50,885 nt of DNA. Source: Chitinophagales bacterium (GTDB lineage: Bacteria; Bacteroidota; Bacteroidia; Chitinophagales; CAIOSU01). The notes beneath the pieces are model-generated. The model ran no database searches. It saw only the letters and a program-made list of their open reading frames with translations, and had not been told where the DNA came from. Of this stretch, positions 9,167-18,716 are shown piece by piece. Each line of letters opens with the position of its first letter. Within the stretch, counting starts at the first letter, position 1. Position numbers and translations under genes: made by a program. The stretch is taken from positions 1-50,885 of the forward strand of contig JBBDNB010000055.1 in assembly GCA_040877935.1 (NCBI GenBank), given 5' to 3'.

Positions 9167-9182
9167 TTGTCTAGTTAGACAA
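9167..9182. promoter_or_regulatory. Operator-like inverted repeat of the DUF4160/HTH pair
   Basis: Read on the minus strand, TTGTCTA and TAGACAA form perfect 7-bp arms around a 2-bp centre. The repeat lies between the -7 box and the start codon, over the expected transcription start: a typical site for autorepression by the HTH protein of the operon. Function is inferred. Confidence 0.6.
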
Positions 9183-9190
9183 CAAATATA
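9183..9190 (-). promoter_or_regulatory. -7 box of the DUF4160 operon
   Basis: On the minus strand TATATTTG matches TAnnTTTG exactly and touches the operator palindrome; the start codon is 22 nt downstream. T-rich DNA with TTTG lies upstream but not at ideal -33 spacing. Confidence 0.6.
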
Positions 9191-9293
9191 CAAACAAAAA
9201 AAGTTTCTGGTTGAATTTTTGATTGTGAGTAAATAATTCAGTCCTCATCTTAAGGAGTACAATATTTACAAACTCCATCTCCACAATTTTAGA

Positions 9294-9301
9294 TAGCTTT
9301 G
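9294..9301 (+). promoter_or_regulatory. -7 box directly before lpxK
   Basis: TAGCTTTG matches TAnnTTTG and ends 5 nt before the first ATG of lpxK. With the usual distance to the start site, transcription would begin at or within the tandem ATG codons, so the mRNA could be leaderless. Confidence 0.45.
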
Positions 9302-9306
9302 CTTTT

Positions 9307-10386
9307 ATGATGCCATTGATTGCCTATCTGCGTTATTTGCTCTTTCCTTTTAGCTTACTATACGGAGGCATTATATTTCTGCGAAATAAATTCTATGACT
9401 GGAATATGCTCAAAAGCATACAGTTTCACTTTCCGGTGATTTCTGTAGGCAATTTGTCGGTAGGGGGCACAGGAAAAACACCACATATTGAATATTTGAT
9501 AAAATTGCTGGGCACTCAATACAAACTGGCTGTTTTGAGCCGGGGCTATAAAAGAAAAAGCAGTGGATATAAAATGGTGCAGCGCATGGCCACTGCTAAT
9601 GAAGTAGGCGATGAAGCTTCACTGATAAAAAGTAAATATCCTTTTGTGAATGTAGCTGTGGCTGAAGAGCGGGTTTATGGCATTCCACAATTACTGAGCG
9701 ATGCACCCCAAACACAGGTCTTACTGCTGGATGATGCCTTTCAACACCGCAGTGTTACTCCTGCTATAAACATTCTGCTTACAAGATTCAATAAACCCTA
9801 TACCCGCGATTATATTCTGCCAGCAGGAAGTCTGCGCGAATTCAGAGCATCTGCCAAAAGAGCCGATTTTATTGTTGTGAGCAAATGCCCTGAATCCCTT
9901 AGCAAAGAACAGCGCGAAAGTCTCAGAAAAGAAATAGCTCCTTCAAAAAACCAGTTATTGCTGTTCTCATATTTGAAATACGGCAAAGCATATAACCTGA
10001 TTGACAGTAAAGATAAAATTGAACTGTCCGATCCAGATGCCATCTATTTGTTTAGCGGAATTGCACAGTTAGACGAATTGATGGAATACCTCAAAAGCCA
10101 AAGCAAAGAGGTTTTCAACAGCGAATATCCCGATCACCATAATTTTGATGCTTATGATATGGACAATATCCGCACCGCATTTCAGAATATTGACCGGAAA
10201 AATAAAATACTGCTCACTACAGAAAAAGATGTAGTGCGCTTGATTCCGCACAAGCGATGGGTGCAGGAAAACAAACTGCCCATTTACATACTGCCTGTTG
10301 AAGTGGAGTTTTTCCCGGAAGACAAAGACAGGTTTCAACGAGAGTTGCTGCAATATTTAGAAAAAGTTGTAGAAAAAAATGAATGA
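9307..10386 (+). CDS. lpxK: Tetraacyldisaccharide 4'-kinase
   Basis: A 359-aa LpxK with an N-terminal membrane-associated helix (LRYLLFPFSLLYGGIIFLRN), the P-loop VGNLSVGGTGKTP near residue 48, and the family motifs VLSRGYKR and LLLDDAFQHR. It phosphorylates the lipid A disaccharide precursor at the 4' position on the inner face of the inner membrane. The presence of lpxK shows a lipopolysaccharide-making outer membrane. First gene of a run with pnp, Porin_10 and an O-antigen-ligase-like gene. Two ATG codons are in tandem (9307 and 9310); either could be used. Confidence 0.93.
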   Translation: MMPLIAYLRYLLFPFSLLYGGIIFLRNKFYDWNMLKSIQFHFPVISVGNLSVGGTGKTPHIEYLIKLLGTQYKLAVLSRGYKRKSSGYKMVQRMATANEVGDEASLIKSKYPFVNVAVAEERVYGIPQLLSDAPQTQVLLLDDAFQHRSVTPAINILLTRFNKPYTRDYILPAGSLREFRASAKRADFIVVSKCPESLSKEQRESLRKEIAPSKNQLLLFSYLKYGKAYNLIDSKDKIELSDPDAIYLFSGIAQLDELMEYLKSQSKEVFNSEYPDHHNFDAYDMDNIRTAFQNIDRKNKILLTTEKDVVRLIPHKRWVQENKLPIYILPVEVEFFPEDKDRFQRELLQYLEKVVEKNE

Positions 10387-10409
10387 TTATTTTTGAATAA
10401 AACAAGGTT

Positions 10410-11234
<825 letters not shown>

Positions 11235-11236
11235 TT

Positions 11237-13261
11237 ATGCTTCATAAAGTAAGCTATATATCTGCAAGCAGAAATAATTCGATTGGGCATCAATGTTTAT
11301 TTACGGGATGCCTTTTTGTGTTTGTATTTATATTGTTTCCTTTCACAACATTTGCCCAAGAGGAAGAAGCCGACACTACTTTGCAAATTGTAGAGATAGA
11401 AGAAGAATTGGTCCTGGACACAGTTTTTTCCGACCGAAAATTTTTAGACCGTGGCGCTTCTGAAATTACTTATACAAAAGGAATCAACGGGATAAAGATT
11501 TTCCGACCCGACACCACGCTCGATTATTTTCATATTTACGATCCTGCCAGGCAAAAAGATTTTAGATTTCTGAATACGGGCAATATCGGCAGTGCTGCCC
11601 ATTATATTTTCTTTGACAATTACACACCCTTTGGATTCAGAACCGGGCATGAACAATTTGATGTGTATCGTTTTACAAAAGACAATATTCCTTTTTACAA
11701 CAGCCGTGTTTCTTATTCCAATTTAAAGATCATGATTGGCACCAACAGGGAGCAATTGTATGAAGCCACCCACAATCAGAATATTGGTTCACAGTTTAAT
11801 TTCGGCTTCAATTTCAGACGGGTAGCATCAACAGGATTGTACACCAACCAGGAAACAGGCAACAACAGTGCAGCACTCACTGCCAGGGTCAACAGTAAAA
11901 ACAAACGCTATACGGCACAAACAATCTTGCAGCTCAACAATATGAAATCGCTTGAAAACGGTGGGGTGGAATTTACAGGGATGTTTGACGATACTACATT
12001 TACTACCAAAACCCTGTTAGAAGTCAATTCCCCTAATGCACGTACCGAAGACCGGGAAATGGGCGCCTTGGTAAGACAATCTTATTCATTTGGAAAAAAG
12101 GCCTATGAGAGCATTAATGACACTACAGTGCTCTATGAGTTTTACCCTTCCATAACTTTTTATCACGAGGCGGAGTACAAACGCAGGAAATATCGATTTT
12201 ACGATACCAATCCCGATTCCCTGTTTTACGATGATTTTTATTCCATTTCCGACAGCATTGAAAACCAATATATTTTTAAGGATTTGCGCAATGAATTTGG
12301 CGTGAATTTTTCCAGGATTAAGTGCATCGACACTACTGGAAGTCCGCAGTACAATGATTTTTTAATTCGTGCATCAGCCACTTATGCATACCTGGAGTGG
12401 TTCAATCAATTTCATTTTGAATCTTTGAGCGAGCTCAATGTGAATTTTTCTGTCAGTGATCACCCAAATGTTGAAGGGCGTTTTTTGTATGCTGGAAATT
12501 TAAGAATGGCATTGGCCTCCTACAATCAGGGTGATCTGCGCGCCAATGCCTATCTGGGCTTGCAGGGCGATAAATGGGGACAATTGAAGGTGTTGAGTGG
12601 CTATTCCCGGCAGGAGCCTGCTTATGTTGCACAGCGCTTTTTTATCAGGGATTTTTCCTGGCAAAATGATTTTCAGAAAGAGAATTACTTTTGGTTGGGA
12701 GCCGACTATATTCTACCAAAACACAGACTGGGATTGAGTGGCAGAATGTTTACGCTTAGTAACCTGATTTATTACGACAGCGACAGAAGGCCCGCTCAAA
12801 GCGACAATGCACAGAATGTATTTACAGCAAGTCTCGATCATTCGCTGAGGGTAGGCTGGTTTGGCCTGGACAATTTGCTGCGTGTGCAGTATTTAACCCA
12901 GGATGACGCACTGCGTGTGCCTTTGTTTTGGATGCGCAGCTCGATTTATGCCCAGGGGCGCATCTTTAAAAAAGTAATGCTGGGAAAAGTCGGATTTGAT
13001 ATGTATTACAATACACCCTATGATGCGCTTTACTATTTTCCGATGACCGGACAATTTCAATTGAACGGAAACAATACCCTAAATTATGTACCGCGCCTGG
13101 ATCTGTTCCTTTCTTTCCAGGTGAAATCATTGAGTATTTTCGCCAAAATGCAGAATTTGCTACAAGGGATTGGCGAGCAAAATGGCAACTTTAACTTTTA
13201 TCGCTACCCGGAATACGACAGAGCTTTTAAAGTAGGACTGAGCTGGGATTTTTACAATTAA
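11237..13261 (+). CDS. Porin_10-family outer membrane beta-barrel protein
   Basis: The ATG at 11237 lies 2 nt after the pnp stop and gives 674 aa with a hydrophobic signal segment (FVFVFILFPFTTFAQ) and cleavage around AQ. The mature part is rich in aromatic, alternating beta strands and ends in a typical barrel C-terminus (YDRAFKVGLSWDFYN). Length, the position after lpxK-pnp and sequence style match the Bacteroidota 'putative porin' family (Porin_10). It probably forms an outer-membrane channel; the solute is unknown. Translation is likely coupled to pnp. Confidence 0.82.
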   Translation: MLHKVSYISASRNNSIGHQCLFTGCLFVFVFILFPFTTFAQEEEADTTLQIVEIEEELVLDTVFSDRKFLDRGASEITYTKGINGIKIFRPDTTLDYFHIYDPARQKDFRFLNTGNIGSAAHYIFFDNYTPFGFRTGHEQFDVYRFTKDNIPFYNSRVSYSNLKIMIGTNREQLYEATHNQNIGSQFNFGFNFRRVASTGLYTNQETGNNSAALTARVNSKNKRYTAQTILQLNNMKSLENGGVEFTGMFDDTTFTTKTLLEVNSPNARTEDREMGALVRQSYSFGKKAYESINDTTVLYEFYPSITFYHEAEYKRRKYRFYDTNPDSLFYDDFYSISDSIENQYIFKDLRNEFGVNFSRIKCIDTTGSPQYNDFLIRASATYAYLEWFNQFHFESLSELNVNFSVSDHPNVEGRFLYAGNLRMALASYNQGDLRANAYLGLQGDKWGQLKVLSGYSRQEPAYVAQRFFIRDFSWQNDFQKENYFWLGADYILPKHRLGLSGRMFTLSNLIYYDSDRRPAQSDNAQNVFTASLDHSLRVGWFGLDNLLRVQYLTQDDALRVPLFWMRSSIYAQGRIFKKVMLGKVGFDMYYNTPYDALYYFPMTGQFQLNGNNTLNYVPRLDLFLSFQVKSLSIFAKMQNLLQGIGEQNGNFNFYRYPEYDRAFKVGLSWDFYN

Positions 13262-13298
13262 TAGTCAGCTGAACATATTTTAGCTGAAAAAAGTACAT

Positions 13299-15419
13299 AT
13301 GCGGAACATTGATTCAAGCAATGAAAAATATATGCGCTTTCCATTTTGGATCAAGGCTGTTTGTTTTCTGTTTTTTCCCTTATTGAGCTTGAGTTGTTTT
13401 CCTTTTCTAAGTGAAATTTGGTTGCTTTCACGTTTTGCTGCACTTACACTGTTTACAGGGCTCTTGAGTATTTGGTGCTTGTATTTTGCTCCTGCTACAA
13501 TTAAAGCTGCTTTTCAAAACACGATTATTCACCCGCTTTCTCTGATCTTTCTGCTTTTGTTTGCTTTTCATTTTGCCCAATCATTTAGAAGCAGCGATTG
13601 GCTGAGCAATTTGGGCGATGCTTTTAAAATTATGCAGTGGGCATTGTTGTTTATGCTTATTTATGTGCTGGGGAAATATGATGAGCTGCGTATCCTGATT
13701 CTTAAATCGGTAACCATCGCAATTTTACTTGTGCTAATTGCAGCTTCAATTCAGCTGGGATTAATGCTTTACGCACGAGGAAGCATTGCAATTGGTTATG
13801 ATGAGCTCTATCATGTGGATTCATTGTTTGGTCACAAAAATATTTTCTCCATTAGCCTTTTTACAGGAATTCCGCTACTCATATTGGCGATATATAATTT
13901 AAAAGGTTTTTGGAAATTGCTCAGTAGTGCATTGTTAATACTCAGCCTTTTGTTCATACTTTTTCTTCAGACCCGATCTGTTCTTCTCGCTATTGCATTT
14001 GGGTCCTTTATGGCTTTTTTAGCAGCTGTTCTCAATAAAAACACAAGGATCTGGTTGTGGTGTTTTATTAAAAATAATGTACTCAGGCTAAAATTTATAG
14101 CCCCTGCTATTTTAATAATAACAGCTTTTTTGATTTGGAATACACAATTTCAAAGTTGGGAGAATAATTTTTTCAAACGCATATCCGGACTTGTAGAATG
14201 GGATGAAAGTTTGAGTCACTACAATCACACCATCAAAGAAAGAGTGTATTTGTATTCCAATACCTGGGAATTGATCGGGGAAAAACCACTTGTCGGATAT
14301 GGTGCAGGAAACTGGAAATTTATCTTTCCCTCAAAAGGGCTGACCGGGTTTAAAACCGAGCAGGGTGATGTACATTTCACACGTCCCCACAATGATTTTC
14401 TTTGGGTGTGGATGGAATTGGGTCTGGCGGCATTTTTATGTTTTTCCCTGCTCTTTATATGGGTGTTTTATCAATCTGTAAAGTTCCTTTACCAACAAAA
14501 AAACACAGGCTATCATTTATTGATATTGGCTCTAAGTGTTGGGTTTTTATTGATTTCTATTTTTGACTTTCCTAAAGAAAGGGTTTTCCCCTATACGCTG
14601 TTCACAACAAATCTTGCATTGTATTTCCGCACATTTAAACCATCGAATTCTGCTGTAAAACTTCAATGGCTAAATCCTTTGGTTAAGGTGCTGCTTCCTT
14701 TGTTTGTGTTCGCAAATTTGTTGGTGGTTTTTATACTAACATTAGGACATTTTCATACTAAAAAAGTACTTAAATCCTGGCAATTGAATCAATACGAAAA
14801 AGTGATTGAACACGGATTAAAAGCCAAACAGTGGAAAGTCCCGGTAGATTATTTTGCCTGGCCTGTGGATTATTATATCGGTGAGGCACAATTTCACCAG
14901 GGCGATATTTATAGTGCCCAATCGAGTTTTTTAAAGGCGGAAAAAATTCACCCCTATCACCTTTTAAACCTGAATAATATTGCTTCAACTTATTATTTAC
15001 AAGGCAAACCAGCACTTGCATTGAAATACTATAAGAAGGCACTTTCCCTTTCCTATAATTTTGATGAAGCACTCGTCAATCTGATGTTTTATTACATGAA
15101 CCAAAAAGATATTGACAGGGCTTTGTCTTGCGTGGTTCGCATTCCACCGAATACTTCGCATCCAAAATTCAAGCAAGGAAGGACAAATTTGGTGAACGTG
15201 TTTTTGAAAAACTACCCCAAAAGCATTGAGCAGGCTTCAGTACGAAAATACCTCTTTGCTAAAGTTGGCGACAGCTCGTGGATTGAACAAATGCACCAAT
15301 ACGCATTTGATAATAAAGTATGTTTTCAAAAGGCAGTCTTATCAAATGCATACAAAAAATTGAATATTGAAAACCATATTCAAAAAGAATTTTGCAATAG
15401 ATTTGATACTTTTCGCTAA
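13299..15419 (+). CDS. O-antigen ligase-like membrane protein with C-terminal TPRs
   Basis: A 706-aa protein. About the first 470 residues hold ten or more membrane helices and a large periplasmic loop with the Wzy/WaaL-type region (ERVYLYSNTWELIGEKPLVGYGAGNWKF, HFTRPHNDFLWVWMELGLAAF). The last 200 residues form tetratricopeptide repeats (GEAQFHQGDIYSAQSSFLKAEKIHP, ALKYYKKALSLSYNFDEAL). Such proteins join or transfer glycan chains on undecaprenyl carriers at the inner membrane; the acceptor is unknown. It follows the porin by 37 nt, so it may belong to the lpxK transcript, in keeping with a cell-surface role. Confidence 0.82.
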   Translation: MRNIDSSNEKYMRFPFWIKAVCFLFFPLLSLSCFPFLSEIWLLSRFAALTLFTGLLSIWCLYFAPATIKAAFQNTIIHPLSLIFLLLFAFHFAQSFRSSDWLSNLGDAFKIMQWALLFMLIYVLGKYDELRILILKSVTIAILLVLIAASIQLGLMLYARGSIAIGYDELYHVDSLFGHKNIFSISLFTGIPLLILAIYNLKGFWKLLSSALLILSLLFILFLQTRSVLLAIAFGSFMAFLAAVLNKNTRIWLWCFIKNNVLRLKFIAPAILIITAFLIWNTQFQSWENNFFKRISGLVEWDESLSHYNHTIKERVYLYSNTWELIGEKPLVGYGAGNWKFIFPSKGLTGFKTEQGDVHFTRPHNDFLWVWMELGLAAFLCFSLLFIWVFYQSVKFLYQQKNTGYHLLILALSVGFLLISIFDFPKERVFPYTLFTTNLALYFRTFKPSNSAVKLQWLNPLVKVLLPLFVFANLLVVFILTLGHFHTKKVLKSWQLNQYEKVIEHGLKAKQWKVPVDYFAWPVDYYIGEAQFHQGDIYSAQSSFLKAEKIHPYHLLNLNNIASTYYLQGKPALALKYYKKALSLSYNFDEALVNLMFYYMNQKDIDRALSCVVRIPPNTSHPKFKQGRTNLVNVFLKNYPKSIEQASVRKYLFAKVGDSSWIEQMHQYAFDNKVCFQKAVLSNAYKKLNIENHIQKEFCNRFDTFR

Positions 15420-15464
15420 TAGTTTATTAACTTCAACTGCTTAATCGACTAAATATAATCTATC

Positions 15465-15920
15465 ATGAAAAATTACATATTGTTTTTGTCTGTGTTTCTG
15501 TTTGTTTTTTCTGCCTGTTCAAAAAATGATGCTGATAAAGACGACAATAAAAACTGTGAAGCATATTATGAAGGACCTGATTGTGAAACCAGGCAAACTG
15601 CAAAATTCGAGGGTGAATATACAGGAACCTTTGATGGGTTTAATTACAATAAAAAAGAAATTACAATTGTTCAGGATCTTGCAAAGATAAACGGTTTGCG
15701 AATCACCTTTATCAATGCTGCAATTAATGCTGAACTTACAAGTTCCAAGGCTTTTCAAATCCCGGAACAAGATTTTGACTACGATTTTAATTCAACTATT
15801 GAAGGAACAGGAGCATTGGAAAACAACAGTATATCCATTTCTGGACAAATTTATGTGCCAGAACAAGGAACTAACTCTCCTGAACAAACCATAGATTTCC
15901 AGTACGATGGGGTAAAGTAA
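15465..15920 (+). CDS. Small lipoprotein
   Basis: A 151-aa secreted lipoprotein with a signal peptide and a lipobox ending FSAC (Cys 18). After an Asp/Lys-rich linker, the segment CEAYYEGPDCETRQTAKFEGEYTGTF resembles the short Cys-containing head seen on many Bacteroidota lipoproteins of about this size, followed by a beta-rich domain. The function is not known. It stands 45 nt after the O-antigen-ligase-like gene. Confidence 0.75.
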   Translation: MKNYILFLSVFLFVFSACSKNDADKDDNKNCEAYYEGPDCETRQTAKFEGEYTGTFDGFNYNKKEITIVQDLAKINGLRITFINAAINAELTSSKAFQIPEQDFDYDFNSTIEGTGALENNSISISGQIYVPEQGTNSPEQTIDFQYDGVK

Positions 15921-16027
15921 AATTAATATAACTAAAGCTTTAAAATCAAAACCTGCACAAGCCCGATAATAAAGCCGATTAAAGCCCTAATCAACTCAAT
16001 AATTTGAGGATATTATTAGCAGAGTCA

Positions 16028-17062
16028 TCACATTATTGCACGTATGGAATTGCTATCAAACCATTTTAAAAAAGCATTCCATTTGTCTTTATTGGCTGCG
16101 TTCCATTTCTCAAAACCGGCTTTATCTCCTTCTTTTAGCAACCAGTAATTGTATGCTTCCATATGTCCGGCCTTGGATACCTTGTCCTGGTATCTGAATA
16201 TAACATTTGGATAAGTTTTGTCGTGCCCGTTTTCAATGTAGCTCGACAAAAAATTTTTTCTGATTGTGCTGAGCGAATTAAGATCAATGTTTTTTTCTGA
16301 GCCAATAGCTTCCAGTAATGTTGTTTCATAAACCTTGCAAAAAGGAGTAGAAGAATTGCCCGAAGAAGGGTCCTCTTTGCAAAAACTAAGATTTGGAGTG
16401 CCGCTATTAAGTTGTATTTCACTTTTGTAGGTATCAAAAAGTAATTTACTGATTTCATCTGTTCTTTTTCCTTCTTGCTTTAAACTCATATAGATTTCCC
16501 CATAAATTATGCCCCAGGCTTCATCTTGTGAATCGCAGTATAGTTTAGCCGCCCAATAGTAGTTTTCTGGAAATTTTGGGGATACACGGGTTCCTTTTGT
16601 AAAGGTGTTTAGGGCCTGTTCTTTGTTTTTGGAAAGCAGCTCTAAATAACCGCGTTCCAAATGCAGTGTTCCAGATTTCGGGAAAATTTTAAGCCCTTTG
16701 TCTAAAGTAGCAATTGCTTTTAAACGCTCTCCGTTTAAATTGTAGCAAATTCCCAGCAACTGAAAAACATTGTCGCTGGTTTTTGTTCTTCTGCTTAGTG
16801 GTTCCAGCACTTTTATTGCGCTTTCGTATTTTTTGTCTACATAAAGCGCAAAGGCAATTTCATAAGAATAATCAATATTGTCGGGGTCATTCTTTACAGC
16901 TTCTTCCATCAGACTGATAAAGCGTTCTATTTCACTGCTGTTCATGTCTTTAACAGTGTGCATTCTTTTTGAATAGTTGCTTTCATCAATTCCCTGTCCA
17001 AATACAAATGTGATGCATGTAATAAATGCCAATATGCTTAGAGTGCTAATTTTAGTAATCAT
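16028..17062 (-). CDS. Secreted TPR protein
   Basis: A 344-aa protein with an N-terminal signal peptide (TLSILAFITCITFVFGQG). Residues 40-185 contain four or so tetratricopeptide units (NIDYSYEIAFALYVDKKYESAIKVLEPL, GICYNLNGERLKAIATLDKGLKIFPKSG, LHLERGYLELLSKNKEQALNTFTKG). The C-terminal half is hydrophilic and unrecognised. TPRs bind proteins, so a periplasmic scaffold role is likely; no partner is obvious. The gene stands alone. Confidence 0.75.
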   Translation of the reverse strand: MITKISTLSILAFITCITFVFGQGIDESNYSKRMHTVKDMNSSEIERFISLMEEAVKNDPDNIDYSYEIAFALYVDKKYESAIKVLEPLSRRTKTSDNVFQLLGICYNLNGERLKAIATLDKGLKIFPKSGTLHLERGYLELLSKNKEQALNTFTKGTRVSPKFPENYYWAAKLYCDSQDEAWGIIYGEIYMSLKQEGKRTDEISKLLFDTYKSEIQLNSGTPNLSFCKEDPSSGNSSTPFCKVYETTLLEAIGSEKNIDLNSLSTIRKNFLSSYIENGHDKTYPNVIFRYQDKVSKAGHMEAYNYWLLKEGDKAGFEKWNAANKDKWNAFLKWFDSNSIRAIM

Positions 17063-17190
17063 GATTGCTCTTTTTTACAATATAATGTGAATGGTTTAAA
17101 TCATTTGCCAGTGAAAATAATGAAACTGTAGCACTTTTGATTTCCTGTGTGCTTAATCCCCAATTTCCCAGTAATTTTGGGCTCAAAGGT

Positions 17191-17554
17191 TTATGATCTT
17201 GCGAATTTTAACAAGGGTTGAAAATCACCATTGTCCGCTGTTTTTACTGCATGGAGATAGGCTTGCCGAGCTTCATTTGTTTTGGAGAACTCAACAGCCC
17301 CACAAGAAAAGATTTCTTGTCCAAAGATTTTCTCAATAATAATATCCGCCATCAATCGACTATGCCGGCCATTGCCATTTGGGAAACAGTGAATGCTCAC
17401 AATTCTATGTTTAAAACGAATGGCCATTTCATCCGGGAGATAAGTTTTGTTTTCAATCCAAAATAGTCCGTCATTACAAAGGGTATGCAGTTGTGTTGGA
17501 ATAAGATGTTTGTCAACTCCAAGGTTTTTATTTGATTTTCTGAAGTTCCCCTGT
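17191..17554 (-). pseudogene. Fic family (mobile mystery protein B type), 5'-truncated
   Basis: The C-terminal 120 or so residues of a Fic/DOC protein: GNFRKSNKNLGVDKH, LIPTQLHTLCND, then the Fic motif region IVSIHCFPNGNGRHSRLMADIIIEKIFG. The motif keeps His and GNGR but has Cys for the usual Pro (HPF to HCF). This resembles 'mobile mystery protein B', which normally follows an HTH partner; neither that partner nor the N-terminal 60-70 residues are present. Homology stops near 17553, where the plus strand reads GTAAGCTCCCCCCAAAA, a sequence like an insertion-sequence end. An internal ATG at 17427 gives a 78-aa frame, but this is surely a fragment. Confidence 0.7.
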
Positions 17555-17634
17555 GTAAGCTCCCCCCAAAACAGTAAGCCTTAAAAGTAGAAAAACTAAT
17601 TTTAAAAACTGCAACTATAAGAAAGAGCAAATTT

Positions 17635-18170
17635 TCACTCCTCTAAAACGGCTTTCAGCTTTTCGATTTCCTTTTCGGTTTCGCTTTTCAAACTGCTTTT
17701 TAGCAAAATACCTGCATAGCGCATCACGGGATTCAATCCCAAATCGGTAACCACTACCCAGCGCACATTTGATTTGCCGGGCTGTTCCGTTTTCCTAATT
17801 TCAAATTTGCAATCAAATAATAAATTACTGCTCTCCGGTTCTAAAATGTAGTGCAACACGGGCATTTGAGTAATTCTGGTGATTTTAATGCTGCCCTTTC
17901 CAAGCGCCTTTCTTTCCCAGGTCATAATGGATCCCACTCCGGCACTGGTGCCGGAATACTCCACTTTTAAAGTACTATCGTTTTGGGCATTGATTTCACT
18001 CCATTTTTCCCAATTGCGCAGATTGTCCAAAAAATCCAAAACATCCTCTGGCGAACGATTGATCTCTGTTTTGCTTTCCACTAAAATCCGCTCTGGCAAG
18101 GTAAATCCAATTAAGAAAAAACCAAAACAATGGTGCTGAAAATCAATATCAACCAATAGGCATTTTTCAT
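17635..18170 (-). pseudogene. SRPBCC (polyketide cyclase-like) protein, frameshifted
   Basis: The main frame (from about 18115) encodes a START-like SRPBCC domain: LPERILVESKTEINRSPEDVLDFLDNLRNWEKWSEI, SAGVGSIMTWERKALGKG and a C-terminal helix. The family normally begins with a short membrane helix. That helix is present in another frame starting at ATG 18170 (MKNAYWLILIFSTIVLVF) and runs into a stop. Adding one base to the A6 run at 18116-18121 joins the two into one 178-aa protein. The ATG overlaps the stop of a UvrA remnant, so the gene once followed uvrA. Ligand unknown. Confidence 0.7.
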
Positions 18171-18256
18171 AAGCCCAGCTTTTCCTTTAAATATTGACCT
18201 GTATAAGAAGCTTTGCAATTGGCCAATTCTTCAGGAGTAACGGAAAAAACAAGGTG
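18167..18256 (-). pseudogene. C-terminal stub of UvrA
   Basis: Thirty codons upstream of the SRPBCC gene read HLVFSVTPEELANCKASYTG and then QYLKEKLGL before a stop. This is the end of excinuclease UvrA (usual pattern GGHLVFSGTPEEL...SYTGQYLKEKL). Nothing UvrA-like precedes it: homology ends at about 18258, where unrelated sequence begins. One Gly of the expected SGTPEE is already Val. The rest of uvrA was removed or moved; a full uvrA should exist elsewhere in the genome. Confidence 0.65.
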
Positions 18257-18261
18257 CCTTA

Positions 18262-18372
18262 TTTTGAGTTCAGAAAAAGTAAAAAGCGCTATTCAAAAAT
18301 TGAAAGGCAAATTGAAGCTTCGAAAAACATTACCAATAGGGATTGGCTGCTGGGACAGGAGGGAAAGATATG
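18262..18372 (+). pseudogene. Possible C-terminal tail of an unknown gene
   Basis: In one plus-strand frame the bases just past the UvrA break read FEFRKSKKRYSKIERQIEAS, then KNITNRDWLLGQEGKI and a stop. The composition is protein-like and hydrophilic. It begins almost exactly where UvrA homology ends, as expected at a recombination joint between two broken genes. I do not recognise the family, and with no start and so short a stretch it may be chance. Confidence 0.25.
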
Positions 18373-18381
18373 ATAAAAAAA

Positions 18382-18716
18382 TCACAAAAACTTTTCAATT
18401 TCCTTTTTGAAAATTGGCAAATCAACATTTACAATTTGCCAAATAATTTCAAAATCAATTCCAAAGTACTCATGGACAGCAATGTTTCTCATGCCAATGA
18501 TTTTTAGCCATTCAATTTTGCTGTTTTACTTTTTGTTTCTTCTGAAATATGATTGCAGGCTTCGCCTATTATTTCAAGTTGTTTTACGATAGCAAAACGC
18601 ATCATTGAGTTTTTAGAAAAGCCTTTGCGATCAATACCTTTCAGGTAGGATTCAATTTCAGAAATAGCATCCAGAATATGACGGATACGTTGTTGATCAC
18701 CAAGTTTTCCTTTCAT
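18382..18716 (-). pseudogene. HEPN (DUF86, HepT-like) toxin, frameshifted
   Basis: The intact frame gives 70 aa (KLGDQQRIRHILDAISEIESYLKGIDRKGF, MMRFAIVKQLEIIGEACNHISEE). The remaining third lies in another frame: WLKIIGMRNIAVHEYFGIDF to KEIEKFL, containing the RNase motif R-x4-H (RNIAVH). One added base in the T4 run at 18516-18519 would restore a 111-aa HepT-like protein of normal length. As it stands the product lacks the catalytic motif. HEPN proteins of this type are RNases or RNA-binding toxins held inactive by the MNT partner, here the overlapping upstream gene. Confidence 0.8.

Noticed and set aside
17397-17630. 77-aa minus-strand reading frame as a separate gene
   Set aside because: It overlaps the Fic fragment in a different frame and has no protein-like features; the Fic frame explains this DNA.
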